Shown: piece by piece, positions 28,290-37,173 of the stretch
Numbering within the stretch: the first letter of the stretch is position 1
Layout of the letters: each line of letters opens with the position of its first letter
From: Caldithrix sp964468415
Lineage (GTDB): Bacteria; Calditrichota; Calditrichia; Calditrichales; Calditrichaceae
DNA: 64,000 nt
Direction of reading: 5' to 3'
NCBI GenBank assembly: GCA_964468415.1
Contig: CAYXUS010000276.1
Location: forward strand, 1 to 64,000
Position numbers and translations under genes: made by a program
Notes under the pieces: generated by a model
The model's database searches: none
Told to the model about the DNA's origin: nothing
Seen by the model: the letters and a program-made list of their open reading frames with translations, nothing else

Positions 28290-28688
28290 ATGAAGATCAT
28301 TCTAACCTTTTTCTGGATTGCCGTTGGGGCGCTTTTATTGTGGTTCTTTGCCGAAAATCTGGATCAAAATGTTTCCATCCAAATGTTTTCCAAACATTAC
28401 GAACATGTCAATCTGGTCACGATAATTTTTGTTTCCACCTTCATCGGCCTGCTTTTGGGCGCTTTGTTAATGACCTTGCGGATATTGAAAGAAAAAGCAC
28501 GTGCGGCCGGACTAAAACGCGAAAATAAAAAATTGAATAAAGAAATCGAAAAATTAAACAAACGATTAAACGAGTTACAAGAAAAAATTAACACCTTGCA
28601 AGAAGAAAAGGCACAACTTTTAGCACAAAATCAAAAAGACGAGGCAGAAAATTCCCGCGATTTGGCGACCAATCCGGGTGAAGCGTAA
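28290..28688 (+). CDS. LapA-domain (DUF1049) inner-membrane protein
   Basis: 132 residues with two membrane spans (about 4-20 and 42-64: ILTFFWIAVGALLLWFF and VTIIFVSTFIGLLLGAL) and a cytoplasmic coiled coil rich in Lys, Glu and Asn. This is the layout of E. coli LapA, which takes part in regulating lipopolysaccharide assembly with LapB. No LapB (TPR/rubredoxin) is seen nearby, so the functional assignment is by family only. Confidence 0.82.
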   Translation: MKIILTFFWIAVGALLLWFFAENLDQNVSIQMFSKHYEHVNLVTIIFVSTFIGLLLGALLMTLRILKEKARAAGLKRENKKLNKEIEKLNKRLNELQEKINTLQEEKAQLLAQNQKDEAENSRDLATNPGEA

Positions 28689-28703
28689 GATTGGTGTAGG
28701 TTT

Positions 28704-29345
28704 ATGATTAAACAGGCACAGCGATTTATTTCCATCGTTCTGTTGGGCTTTTTGCTTAGCTCAATGGGATGGGCACAGTCTGCATTGGAACAATGCATGG
28801 AATATTACCGCCAACAGGATTTTGACAGGCTTAAAACGACTTTAAAAACGGTTGCGCCTCAGGATACGAATCGCTTGGAATACCTGTTTTTCAAATCGAT
28901 TTTTTTACGCGATGCCGACCTTGCCCACAAAAATTACGAAAAAGTGTATGCCCATGCGCAAGGCAGATTAAAAGAAATGGCGGCCGGGCGTTTGTACGAC
29001 TATTACTACGCTAAGGCGTTGTACGTAAAAGCGGAGCAATTTAAGAATCAAAAGGTTGAAATTACACCGGGCTTTCCTGCGGCAGATACGGTCCGAAGAG
29101 CGGAAACGCACGCCACGCCATTTAAAATTCAGGTAGGGGCGTTCAGTAAAAAACAAAATGCCCTTAGCGAATTGAAACAGTTAAAACGCCAAAATATAAA
29201 TGCACGGATTGTCGAAAGGAAAATCAAGGGGAAAAAGTTTTATTGCGTATGGATCGATGGTTTGAACACGATTGAAGAAACCCGTAAACTTGCCGAACAA
29301 TTAAAAAAGAAGTTTAATTTTAATTATCGTATCATAAAGCCGTAA
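28704..29345 (+). CDS. Exported SPOR-domain protein
   Basis: 213 residues with a signal peptide (MIKQAQRFISIVLLGFLLSS, then MGWAQS) and a C-terminal SPOR domain (FKIQVGAFSKKQNALSELKQ to the end). SPOR domains bind denuded glycan strands at septa. The middle is helical, without a recognised domain. It is 15 bases after the lapA-like gene and 9 bases before the Crp/Fnr gene, so it belongs to the same operon. A role in peptidoglycan or division-site binding is likely. Confidence 0.83.
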   Translation: MIKQAQRFISIVLLGFLLSSMGWAQSALEQCMEYYRQQDFDRLKTTLKTVAPQDTNRLEYLFFKSIFLRDADLAHKNYEKVYAHAQGRLKEMAAGRLYDYYYAKALYVKAEQFKNQKVEITPGFPAADTVRRAETHATPFKIQVGAFSKKQNALSELKQLKRQNINARIVERKIKGKKFYCVWIDGLNTIEETRKLAEQLKKKFNFNYRIIKP

Positions 29346-29354
29346 GGGAGGAAT

Positions 29355-30032
29355 ATGGATATCAATGAATTGAAAATGATCCCATTGTTTTCCGAACTGG
29401 ATGATAAAGCCCTGGAAGAAATTGCCCGCATGTCGGTTCGGCAATCTTATAAAAAAGACAATATGGTGTTGATTGAAGAAGAAATCGGTTCGACCATGTT
29501 CATTATTTTAAGCGGGCGGGTCAAAATATCGCGTATTAGCGACGAGGGCAGAGAAGTAATCCTCTCCATTTTGGTGGACGGCGATTTTTTTGGTGAAATG
29601 TCTATTCTGGACGGGCAAACCCGAAGCGCCAATGCGGTTACGCTGGAAGATTCGGAACTGCTTTTGATTCAGCGTGAAAATTTTCTGCGCATTTTGCACG
29701 ATTACCCGCAAGTGGCCATCAATCTTTTAAAAGAATTGGCCCACCGCTTGCGCCGCAGTGATGAGCAAATTAAAAGCCTTTCCTTGCAAAACGCAATGGG
29801 CAAAGTGGCTTCTACCTTGCTGCGCATTGCCGACGATTCCGGAATCATTAAACACGGTCAGGTAGAAATTTCACAGTTGCCTCCTCAGCAGGACTTGGCG
29901 AACATGGCAGGAACCAGCCGTGAAACGATTTCCCGCGTTATCAAATCGTTAATGCAGTTGGGATATGTGAAAAAAGAGGGCAGCAAACTTATCATTCTGG
30001 ACTATGAAAAATTCAGGGAAGATTTTTCGTAA
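29355..30032 (+). CDS. Crp/Fnr-family transcription regulator
   Basis: 225 residues. The N-terminal cyclic-nucleotide-binding-like beta roll (MFIILSGRVKI, DGDFFGEMSILDGQTRSANA) is followed by a dimerisation helix and a winged helix-turn-helix with recognition segment GTSRETISRVIKSL. There is no N-terminal cysteine cluster of the Fnr type, so it should not be an Fe-S oxygen sensor. The effector is unknown. GGGAGG precedes the start. It is 3 bases upstream of a histidine kinase, so the two are co-expressed. Confidence 0.92.
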   Translation: MDINELKMIPLFSELDDKALEEIARMSVRQSYKKDNMVLIEEEIGSTMFIILSGRVKISRISDEGREVILSILVDGDFFGEMSILDGQTRSANAVTLEDSELLLIQRENFLRILHDYPQVAINLLKELAHRLRRSDEQIKSLSLQNAMGKVASTLLRIADDSGIIKHGQVEISQLPPQQDLANMAGTSRETISRVIKSLMQLGYVKKEGSKLIILDYEKFREDFS

Positions 30033-30035
30033 AAA

Positions 30036-32120
30036 ATGGAATCAGGCCCGTTTAGTATCGCAATTGTTTGTGGTTCCTCCGAACGATTCAATTTTTTTAA
30101 GAATATTTTAAGGGAATCGAGTCAACGTATTGTTGCGTTGCCTTTCGATAAACGGATTGAAATTAGCCTTTCCGAAGAAAATTTTGATTTGGTCATCGTT
30201 GATGCCGTCTATGAACTTTCATTTTCATTGGACTCCATCAACCATTTGCTGGAACACAAAAATTTACGTTCCAAACTTTTCCTGTTTATTTTGAATGCGA
30301 CGCAGGAATCCATCAAACATCAAGTTTATCGCCTGCCCAATAGCCAAATTTTGTTCGAGCCTGTGGATAAATTTACCTTAATTACTGCCGTTAACACCGG
30401 CCTGCGCCTTTCCATGCTGCAAGGCCGGGTGCAGGTTTACAAAGAATTACTGGAAGGCGAACAAAAGCTTATTACTTACATGGATCAATTGCTGGAAATT
30501 GATCAGGTTGCCCAGAGCGCCCAATTCTCGGAAATCCGTGAATTTTTACTTAATTCTTTCCTGAAAAAGGTAGAGCTTACCCTGGCAGTCGAAAAGGCCT
30601 TTCTTGGCTTTGTAGAACAGCAGGAACAGCGTTTACGCATCGAGCACACCGGACGCGCAAATCAATTGGAACGGGTGGTTTATTTTTCGTACGAAAAAAG
30701 TTTGATAAAGGTCCTTTTCAATCAAAACAAAGCGCAAATTCTGGAACGAGCCGATCTGGCCGATCCGTTTATTCAGGAGCTGGAAGAGTTTTTAGGATTC
30801 AAAATTTACAGTTTGCTTTTTGTGCCCATTACGGTTTTTCACCGGGAATTTGGTGCACTTATTTTGATCAATAAAATTTACCGTGAATCGTTTTACGAAA
30901 ACGATCTGGCCTTTGCTTCCATTGCCGCCCACCGCCTGGCTTTCCGCCTGGAGCAGTTTCTACTGGAAAACCCAAAATCGGAGTTGGCCGAATCCATCCC
31001 ACTCAGTCCGGTTTCGGCCGAACAGGAAAAGCAGCTCCGGCTAATCCGCAACATTTTGAATGCCGTCAACTTTGGCGTGGTAGTGTTTGATGAAAAGTTC
31101 ACCGTCCATTACATTAATCCCGGTGCGCAGGAAATTTTGCGTTTCCAGCACCCGCTTAATCGGGTGAAACACCTGAACGACATTTTGAGCCCCATGATTA
31201 TTGCGGAAATAAAGGCATTAATCAAAACCAAACCATTGCCAATTATTCGTCACGAAATTCAAATCGAATCGCGCGTGCTTCCCGATACGTACATTGGCCT
31301 GTCGATTTATTCTTTGAATTCGGAGGAAGCCTGGAAACCGCAGTACATCATGGTCTTTTCCGAAATAACGCAAACCAAACGCATTCAGGCCGAAATTATC
31401 CGCATGGATCGCATGGCTTCTCTGGGCGTGCTTAGTGCGGGCATTGCGCACGAAATTCGCAATCCACTGGCCGGGATCAAAGCCATGGCACAATCGCTGG
31501 AAGACGAGCTGAAGGACGATCCGGGCAAGTTGGAATACACGGCGCGGATTTTACGTCAGGTTAACCGGCTGGACAAGCTTTTACGGGCTTTTTTCAGTTA
31601 TGCCCGTCCGGCCCGTCCCGATCCGACGCGTTGCGCCATCGGCAAAATTGTCAACGAAGTTTTGCCCTTGATCCACAGTCGCATGAAAGATAAGGATATT
31701 ATTTTTGAACAAAAATACGCCTCCGACTTGGCGGACGTGTTCGTCGATCAGAACCAAATCCAGCAAGTGCTCCTGAATTTATTCATTAACGCCATCGATG
31801 CCATGCCCAAAGGAGGAAAGTTGCTGGTGAAGGCCAAAAATTCCCAATCGGGCATTCCCATTCTGGACCGCAGAAATCGCATTCCCACTTTGCTTTCCGA
31901 AAAGTACATTGAAATTACGGTTTCCGATACGGGTACCGGCATTGCTCCGGAAGAATTGGAATTGATTTTCAATCCTTTTTTTACTACTAAATCTCAGGGT
32001 ACCGGTCTGGGGCTTTCCATTGTGTACCAAATTGTCAAAGAGCACGGCGGACAAATTAATGTGCACAGCGAATTGGGAAAAGGAACCGAGTTTAAAATTT
32101 TGCTTCCCGCAGCTTCTTAA
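30036..32120 (+). CDS. Cytoplasmic GAF-PAS sensor histidine kinase with pseudo-receiver
   Basis: 694 residues, no membrane span. N-terminal 1-125 is receiver-like (FDLVIVDAVYEL), but the acidic pocket is missing (IVCGSS), so it is probably a pseudo-receiver. A GAF domain (about 155-310), a PAS domain (about 335-450, GVVVFDEKFTVHYINPGA), then the HisKA box AGIAHEIRNPLAGIKA near 469-484 and an ATPase domain (NLFINAIDAMPKGG, DTGTGIAPEE, GTGLGLSIVYQI). It resembles NtrB-type kinases. No response regulator is adjacent. It sits between the Crp/Fnr gene and the TauE/SafE gene with gaps of 3 and 15 bases, suggesting one regulon. Confidence 0.9.
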   Translation: MESGPFSIAIVCGSSERFNFFKNILRESSQRIVALPFDKRIEISLSEENFDLVIVDAVYELSFSLDSINHLLEHKNLRSKLFLFILNATQESIKHQVYRLPNSQILFEPVDKFTLITAVNTGLRLSMLQGRVQVYKELLEGEQKLITYMDQLLEIDQVAQSAQFSEIREFLLNSFLKKVELTLAVEKAFLGFVEQQEQRLRIEHTGRANQLERVVYFSYEKSLIKVLFNQNKAQILERADLADPFIQELEEFLGFKIYSLLFVPITVFHREFGALILINKIYRESFYENDLAFASIAAHRLAFRLEQFLLENPKSELAESIPLSPVSAEQEKQLRLIRNILNAVNFGVVVFDEKFTVHYINPGAQEILRFQHPLNRVKHLNDILSPMIIAEIKALIKTKPLPIIRHEIQIESRVLPDTYIGLSIYSLNSEEAWKPQYIMVFSEITQTKRIQAEIIRMDRMASLGVLSAGIAHEIRNPLAGIKAMAQSLEDELKDDPGKLEYTARILRQVNRLDKLLRAFFSYARPARPDPTRCAIGKIVNEVLPLIHSRMKDKDIIFEQKYASDLADVFVDQNQIQQVLLNLFINAIDAMPKGGKLLVKAKNSQSGIPILDRRNRIPTLLSEKYIEITVSDTGTGIAPEELELIFNPFFTTKSQGTGLGLSIVYQIVKEHGGQINVHSELGKGTEFKILLPAAS

Positions 32121-32135
32121 AATGGGAACGGAAAA

Positions 32136-32924
32136 ATGATTCTGTCTTTTGTTGCTTCTTTGTTGGTTGGTCTTTTGGTCGGTTTAATCAGCTCGATGCT
32201 GGGACTCGGCGGTGGTATTTTAATCGTTCCTTTGCTGACCCTTGTCTTTCATTTGCCTCACAATCAGGCCATTGCCACCAGCCTGATGACCATCGCTCTG
32301 ATTACCGCATTAAATACCTTGCGCTTTTGGCGAAAAAGGATGATTAATTTTAAAATGGTGCTGACAATCGTCGCTTTTTCTGCCTTCAGTTCGATCTTGG
32401 GGGGCTACCTGGCCACCGTTTTGGACGAACGGCTTTTGCTTTTTATTTTCATTCTTTTCGTTTTGTACGTATTAGCCCAAACATTGTTCTTGAAAACAAA
32501 GGCGACCTCCCCAAACGGTACTCTCTCTTACTGGTTCTGGGGAGCAACCATCGGCATTTCCAGCGGGCTGATTTCGGGAACTACCGGTGTGGGCGGCGGC
32601 GCCATTATTACGCCGTTGCTGTTTAAAAGCCGGGTCGAAAAACAAGAACGGGTGGTGCCCATTACAAATGCCGTGATGCTGATTAATGCCTTTTTTGCCC
32701 TAATCCCTTTGGCCTGGGACACGGCCGAGAAAAGTTCGTGGGTAATGGTTGGGTTAATTCATGTGGATTTGGCTTCTCTGGTGTTTTTAGGCGCCATTCC
32801 CGCCTCGCTTTTGGGAACCCATTTTCAGGACAAATTACCGCTCAAAATCAAGAAGATTTTAATAAGCCTTATCTTGCTGGTCATTTTAATACGCATGGCC
32901 CTCAAATTCTTTTCAGGAAGTTAA
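32136..32924 (+). CDS. TauE/SafE-family membrane exporter
   Basis: 262-residue polytopic protein with about eight membrane spans. It has the duplicated glycine-rich motifs of the family, GLGGGILIVPLL near 27-38 and GTTGVGGGAIITPLL near 148-162. TauE/SafE proteins are linked to export of sulfite, sulfoacetate or other organosulfur anions. No sulfur metabolism gene is in the window, so the substrate is not assigned. It ends the Crp/Fnr-kinase operon. Confidence 0.9.
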   Translation: MILSFVASLLVGLLVGLISSMLGLGGGILIVPLLTLVFHLPHNQAIATSLMTIALITALNTLRFWRKRMINFKMVLTIVAFSAFSSILGGYLATVLDERLLLFIFILFVLYVLAQTLFLKTKATSPNGTLSYWFWGATIGISSGLISGTTGVGGGAIITPLLFKSRVEKQERVVPITNAVMLINAFFALIPLAWDTAEKSSWVMVGLIHVDLASLVFLGAIPASLLGTHFQDKLPLKIKKILISLILLVILIRMALKFFSGS

Positions 32925-33034
32925 GCGGATGATATTTTCTGCGTTTTGTGACCGAATAAACATTTTTACATTTGATTAAACAAAATTTTGGTGTTAATTT
33001 CGATGTTTTAAGAAAAAGGAATTGAGTTCTGTAA

Positions 33035-34693
33035 ATGGAAAGAATTAACTACAAACACTTGCTTCTAAAATCGTTCGAACCCTTCCTGAAAAAACATGAC
33101 GATTCTGTGTTCCTGTTTGTGCAAAACAGCAACGGGAACTGGAGATTTGCCGCCGGTTCCCAAAACGGGGAAAAAATAAAATTAGCCGCTGACAAAAGTT
33201 ATTTAACGGAATTAAGCGTTCACAATTTTTTTTACGTGAATCGCATCCCCAGGCCGGTGAAGCATGCTTTTGCTCAGCATGCGCTTTCCTGGGGGTACAT
33301 TGCCGATAATGGCGAATTTTTAATTGCCGGTCGTGGCGATATTGACGAAAGCGATGCCTTGCTAATCAAACTATGCGCTTTGCTGTTCGGTTCGTTTCTG
33401 GAAAATGTGCAACTGCAGCGTGAGTTACGCCGGGCCAGCAAACGCATGCAAGCCGTAATCGAAGAAACGACGGCTTTGCACGAAATTAGCCGTTCCATCG
33501 AATCTATCTCTTCGCTGGATTCGCTACTGCAACACATCGTTGAAAAATCGATGCACCTGATGCACGCCGAATCGGGTTCTCTTATGTTGTTCACCGAAGA
33601 TGGCACCGAACTCGAATTTAAGGTAGCCCTGGGGCCCAAATCCAAAGACGTAAAGCCGTTTCGGGTAAAGGTAGGGCAGGGCATTTCCGGCTGGGTGGCC
33701 AAATACGGGAAACCGATTTTAATTAAGGATGCTTACAAAGACGAACGCTTTGATCCCTCGTTTGACAAGCGCAGCGGTTACCGTACCCGCAGCTTTTTGT
33801 GTGTACCCTTAAAGTACAAAGATCATATTTTAGGGGTGGTCACCATTTTGAACCGGCTCGACCGCAAGCCTTTTACGGAAAAAGATCAGCAAATGCTCAT
33901 GACTTTTGCAACGCAGGCTGCTTTGGCCATTGAAAATACACGTCTGCTAAAAGAAGCGCTGGAAAAAGAGCGCCTAAAAGCCGATTTAAAGATAGCGGCG
34001 GAAATTCAAAGCTTGTTAATCCCGCAAAAGCTTCCGCAAATCGAAGAGTTGGAATTAAGCGCAGTTTACATTCCCTGTAAAGAGATGAGTGGCGATTTTT
34101 ACGACGTGTTCCCCCTGAGCGATGGGAAATGGGTGTTTATTATGGCCGATGTCTCCGGGAAAAGCGTCCCCGGTGCCATGCTCATGTCCAACTTTCAGGC
34201 GACCATTCGCACCTATTTCCAGTTTAATTCCGATCTGATCTGGATTCTTGAAAACATCAATCAATTGCTTATCGAACATACGACCAGCGATCGGTACATT
34301 ACGGTCTTTACCGCGTTGTACGATCCGCAAACGAACCGTTTTACCAGCGTAAATGCAGGGCACAATCCTCCTTTGGTAATAAGGGCTAACGGCCAGGTAA
34401 GCAAATTGGACAAGGGAGGCATTTTCCTGGGCATTCTTCCGTGGAATTACGAAAAGCAGGACTTTCCCTTTGATCGGGACGATTTACTCATCATGTACAC
34501 CGACGGGCTGGTAGAAGCGATGAACCACAAAGAAGAAGAATTCGGCCTGGAACGGCTGAAAAAATTAGCGCTTGAACATCGTGACGAGCCGCTGGACGTT
34601 TTGAAAGATCGTGTCGTGCGTGCCGTGCAGGAACATGCCGGAGGAAAATCGCTGGATGATGATTTTACATTATTCATTGTGAGAAAAAAATAG
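33035..34693 (+). CDS. GAF-domain SpoIIE/RsbU-type PP2C serine phosphatase
   Basis: 552 residues. An unassigned N-terminal segment (1-120), a helical linker, a GAF domain (about 150-305, VGQGISGWVAKYGKPILI) and a C-terminal PP2C-like phosphatase (about 330-550) with metal-binding motifs SGDFYDVFPL, ADVSGKSVPGAMLM, YTDGLVEAMN and DDDFTLFIV. Such enzymes dephosphorylate STAS anti-anti-sigma factors in partner-switching pathways. The STAS gene 118 bases downstream is the natural substrate candidate. Confidence 0.92.
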   Translation: MERINYKHLLLKSFEPFLKKHDDSVFLFVQNSNGNWRFAAGSQNGEKIKLAADKSYLTELSVHNFFYVNRIPRPVKHAFAQHALSWGYIADNGEFLIAGRGDIDESDALLIKLCALLFGSFLENVQLQRELRRASKRMQAVIEETTALHEISRSIESISSLDSLLQHIVEKSMHLMHAESGSLMLFTEDGTELEFKVALGPKSKDVKPFRVKVGQGISGWVAKYGKPILIKDAYKDERFDPSFDKRSGYRTRSFLCVPLKYKDHILGVVTILNRLDRKPFTEKDQQMLMTFATQAALAIENTRLLKEALEKERLKADLKIAAEIQSLLIPQKLPQIEELELSAVYIPCKEMSGDFYDVFPLSDGKWVFIMADVSGKSVPGAMLMSNFQATIRTYFQFNSDLIWILENINQLLIEHTTSDRYITVFTALYDPQTNRFTSVNAGHNPPLVIRANGQVSKLDKGGIFLGILPWNYEKQDFPFDRDDLLIMYTDGLVEAMNHKEEEFGLERLKKLALEHRDEPLDVLKDRVVRAVQEHAGGKSLDDDFTLFIVRKK

Positions 34694-34811
34694 AAAACTG
34701 GACATTTTTTCTTAATTTTTTTTGTTACTTCGGGATTTCATTCAATTTTATTCAACTGCAACCATATTTTGACGAAACTATTTATTAAGAAATAACAAAA
34801 AGGAACCCATC

Positions 34812-35156
34812 ATGAACTTTCCAATCCATGAAATGGATGGCGGTGAAGTTATTGTGATTGACATTCCCCGTCGGTTAACTTCGGAAATTTCCGGAGAACT
34901 AAAACAATTAATGAAGGAATTAATCGAACAAGGAAAGTACAAAATTGTGATGAACTTGGAGAAAACCAAGTACATGGATTCCAGCGGATTGGGGGCCATT
35001 GTGTCGAAAATTGCCGCGACCCGCTCGAAGAAGGGCGATATTCGTCTGGCAGCCCCTCAGCAAACCATCATCGATTTATTGGAATTGACCCACATCAATC
35101 AAATTGTAAAAGTATTTTCTTCTGTGGAAGAAGCGGTGAACAGTTTTAAGGAGTAG
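34812..35156 (+). CDS. STAS-domain anti-anti-sigma factor
   Basis: 114 residues, single STAS domain of the SpoIIAA/RsbV type. The phosphorylatable serine lies in YMDSSGLGAIV near residue 57-58. AGGAA precedes the start. The likely upstream phosphatase is encoded next to it. The matching anti-sigma kinase (RsbW/SpoIIAB type) and sigma factor are not in the window. Confidence 0.93.
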   Translation: MNFPIHEMDGGEVIVIDIPRRLTSEISGELKQLMKELIEQGKYKIVMNLEKTKYMDSSGLGAIVSKIAATRSKKGDIRLAAPQQTIIDLLELTHINQIVKVFSSVEEAVNSFKE

Positions 35157-35163
35157 CATTGGA

Positions 35164-37047
35164 ATGGCACGCGGGAAACAAGTTTTTGATCGGCGTAAAT
35201 TTCATTTTCAGGAACCCGATTACACCAAACCGATTTTTCAGGTTCCCGATTATTATGCCCAGCGCATGAAACAAAAAATCACTTTTCTTTACGGTGCCGC
35301 GCGTTTGGACGGAATTTATCCCGAGCTGGAGCGCATCCTTAAAGTGTACTATGCCCACAAAACCCCGCTGATGAAAGAATTCGAAAAGAATTTTCGTCCC
35401 GAAAACCGCTTTACGGAAAAGGATATTATTTTAATCACTTACGGAGATTTAATCAAAACGCCCAACCAAAAACCCCTCAAAACTTTAAGCCAGCTTCTGG
35501 AAACCTATTTAAAGGGTGTCATCAATGCGATTCACATTTTGCCCTTTTTCCCCTCATCCTCTGATCGCGGCTTTGCCGTGATGGATTTTGAAGAAGTGGA
35601 TCCGAATTTAGGCACCTGGGATGATATCCTTGAGCTGAAAAAAGATTTTAAATTGATGTTTGACGGTGTTTTTAACCACGTCTCTTCCAAAAGCCGCTGG
35701 TTTCAGGAGTTTTTGAACCAGAATCCCGAATATCTGAACTTTTTTACGGTTTTTTCCACCAAACAGCAAATTTCCCCCGACCATTTGCGCTTGATCGTCA
35801 GACCCCGAACCACCCCCATTTTGACCGAGTTCTGCACCTTAAACGGGAAACGGCTGGTTTGGACGACCTTTAGTCAGGATCAAATTGATTTAAATTACCA
35901 TAACCCGCGTGTACTTTTGAAGATGATTGAAATTTTGCTCACCTATGTACGCCGCGGTGCCGACATCATTCGACTGGATGCCGTGACCTATCTCTGGGAA
36001 GAATTGGGAACCTCTTGCGTGCATCTGGAACAAACCCACATGATCATTAAACTGTTTCGCGATATTCTGAATGCCGTAGCTCCCCATGTGGCGTTAATTA
36101 CCGAAACAAATGTGCCTCACAAAGATAACATCCGTTATTTCGGTAACGGATACGACGAAGCGCAAATGGTGTACAACTTTGCCTTGCCTCCCCTGGTACT
36201 GTTCAGCTTTCAAAACGAAAATGCCCGCAAGCTAACCGAATGGGCAGCCACGCTGAAAAAGCCCTCGGATGAGGCGACTTTCTTCAACTTCCTGGATTCG
36301 CACGATGGGGTGGGGGTGATGGCCGTACAGGGCATTTTAACCCCGGAAGAAATCGAAATGATGGCACTAAAGGTAGTTGAACACGGAGGCTTTATTTCTT
36401 ACAAAGCCAATCCCGACGGCTCGCAAAGCCCGTACGAGTTAAACATTACCTGGTTTAGTGCCATCAATAATGAAGATGCCGACGAACCGATGGAAATTCA
36501 AATAAAGCGTTACATTGCCTCGCGCGCCATTGCATTGGTTATGATGGGCGTCCCCGGCATTTATTTGCACGGGTTCCTGGGTTCTAAAAACGATGCCGAT
36601 CTGGTATTGGAAGAAAGGCAAACGCGGAGCATTAATCGTAAAACTTTGCGCAAAAAAGAATTGATTCAATCATTGGAAAATCCCCAGACCACAACCTACC
36701 ACGTTACGCGCTGGCTGGTGCGTTTAATAGAAATACGGGCCCGGCAACGCGCTTTTCATCCGAATTCACTCCAAAAGGTGCTAAATGTTTCCGAACAGGT
36801 GTTTGCACTCCTGCGCTACACGCAAGACCAGACCGAGATGATCCTTACGCTAACCAGTGTTACCTCCCAACCGTTGGAATTAGAAGTTAATCTTAAAGAC
36901 TGGGGCATTCACGGGGAGCATCACTGGCGCGATTTGATTAGCAAAAAGACATTTCATTCTTCCGGAAACATCTTACACGTGAAAATTGAGCCCTACCAGG
37001 TTCTGTGGCTCAAGGCACGCAACGGGAAACACGCAATCGTGGAGTGA
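35164..37047 (+). CDS. GH13_18 glycoside phosphorylase, glucosylglycerate phosphorylase-like
   Basis: 627-residue alpha-amylase-superfamily protein. It carries the subfamily 18 pattern (IHILPFFPSSSDRGFAVMDF), region I DGVFNH, nucleophile Asp in IIRLDAVTYL, acid/base Glu in LITETNVPHK and region IV FLDSHDGVGV. Overall it resembles E. coli YcjM, a glucosylglycerate phosphorylase, more than the shorter sucrose phosphorylases, and has an extra N-terminal segment of about 60 residues. It probably cleaves a glucoside with phosphate to glucose 1-phosphate. Its ribosome site overlaps the STAS stop, so translation is probably coupled. Exact substrate is an inference. Confidence 0.82.
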   Translation: MARGKQVFDRRKFHFQEPDYTKPIFQVPDYYAQRMKQKITFLYGAARLDGIYPELERILKVYYAHKTPLMKEFEKNFRPENRFTEKDIILITYGDLIKTPNQKPLKTLSQLLETYLKGVINAIHILPFFPSSSDRGFAVMDFEEVDPNLGTWDDILELKKDFKLMFDGVFNHVSSKSRWFQEFLNQNPEYLNFFTVFSTKQQISPDHLRLIVRPRTTPILTEFCTLNGKRLVWTTFSQDQIDLNYHNPRVLLKMIEILLTYVRRGADIIRLDAVTYLWEELGTSCVHLEQTHMIIKLFRDILNAVAPHVALITETNVPHKDNIRYFGNGYDEAQMVYNFALPPLVLFSFQNENARKLTEWAATLKKPSDEATFFNFLDSHDGVGVMAVQGILTPEEIEMMALKVVEHGGFISYKANPDGSQSPYELNITWFSAINNEDADEPMEIQIKRYIASRAIALVMMGVPGIYLHGFLGSKNDADLVLEERQTRSINRKTLRKKELIQSLENPQTTTYHVTRWLVRLIEIRARQRAFHPNSLQKVLNVSEQVFALLRYTQDQTEMILTLTSVTSQPLELEVNLKDWGIHGEHHWRDLISKKTFHSSGNILHVKIEPYQVLWLKARNGKHAIVE

Positions 37048-37173
37048 TTGGCAAGTACCGAAAATTTCCCTTGACACACAAATTTTTCTTACTTAATTTG
37101 ACTTCAGGATTTCCCGACAGATCGGAAAAAGTCCTTGTTAAAAGAAGCAACTATCCCCCAAAGAGTGAATTTT

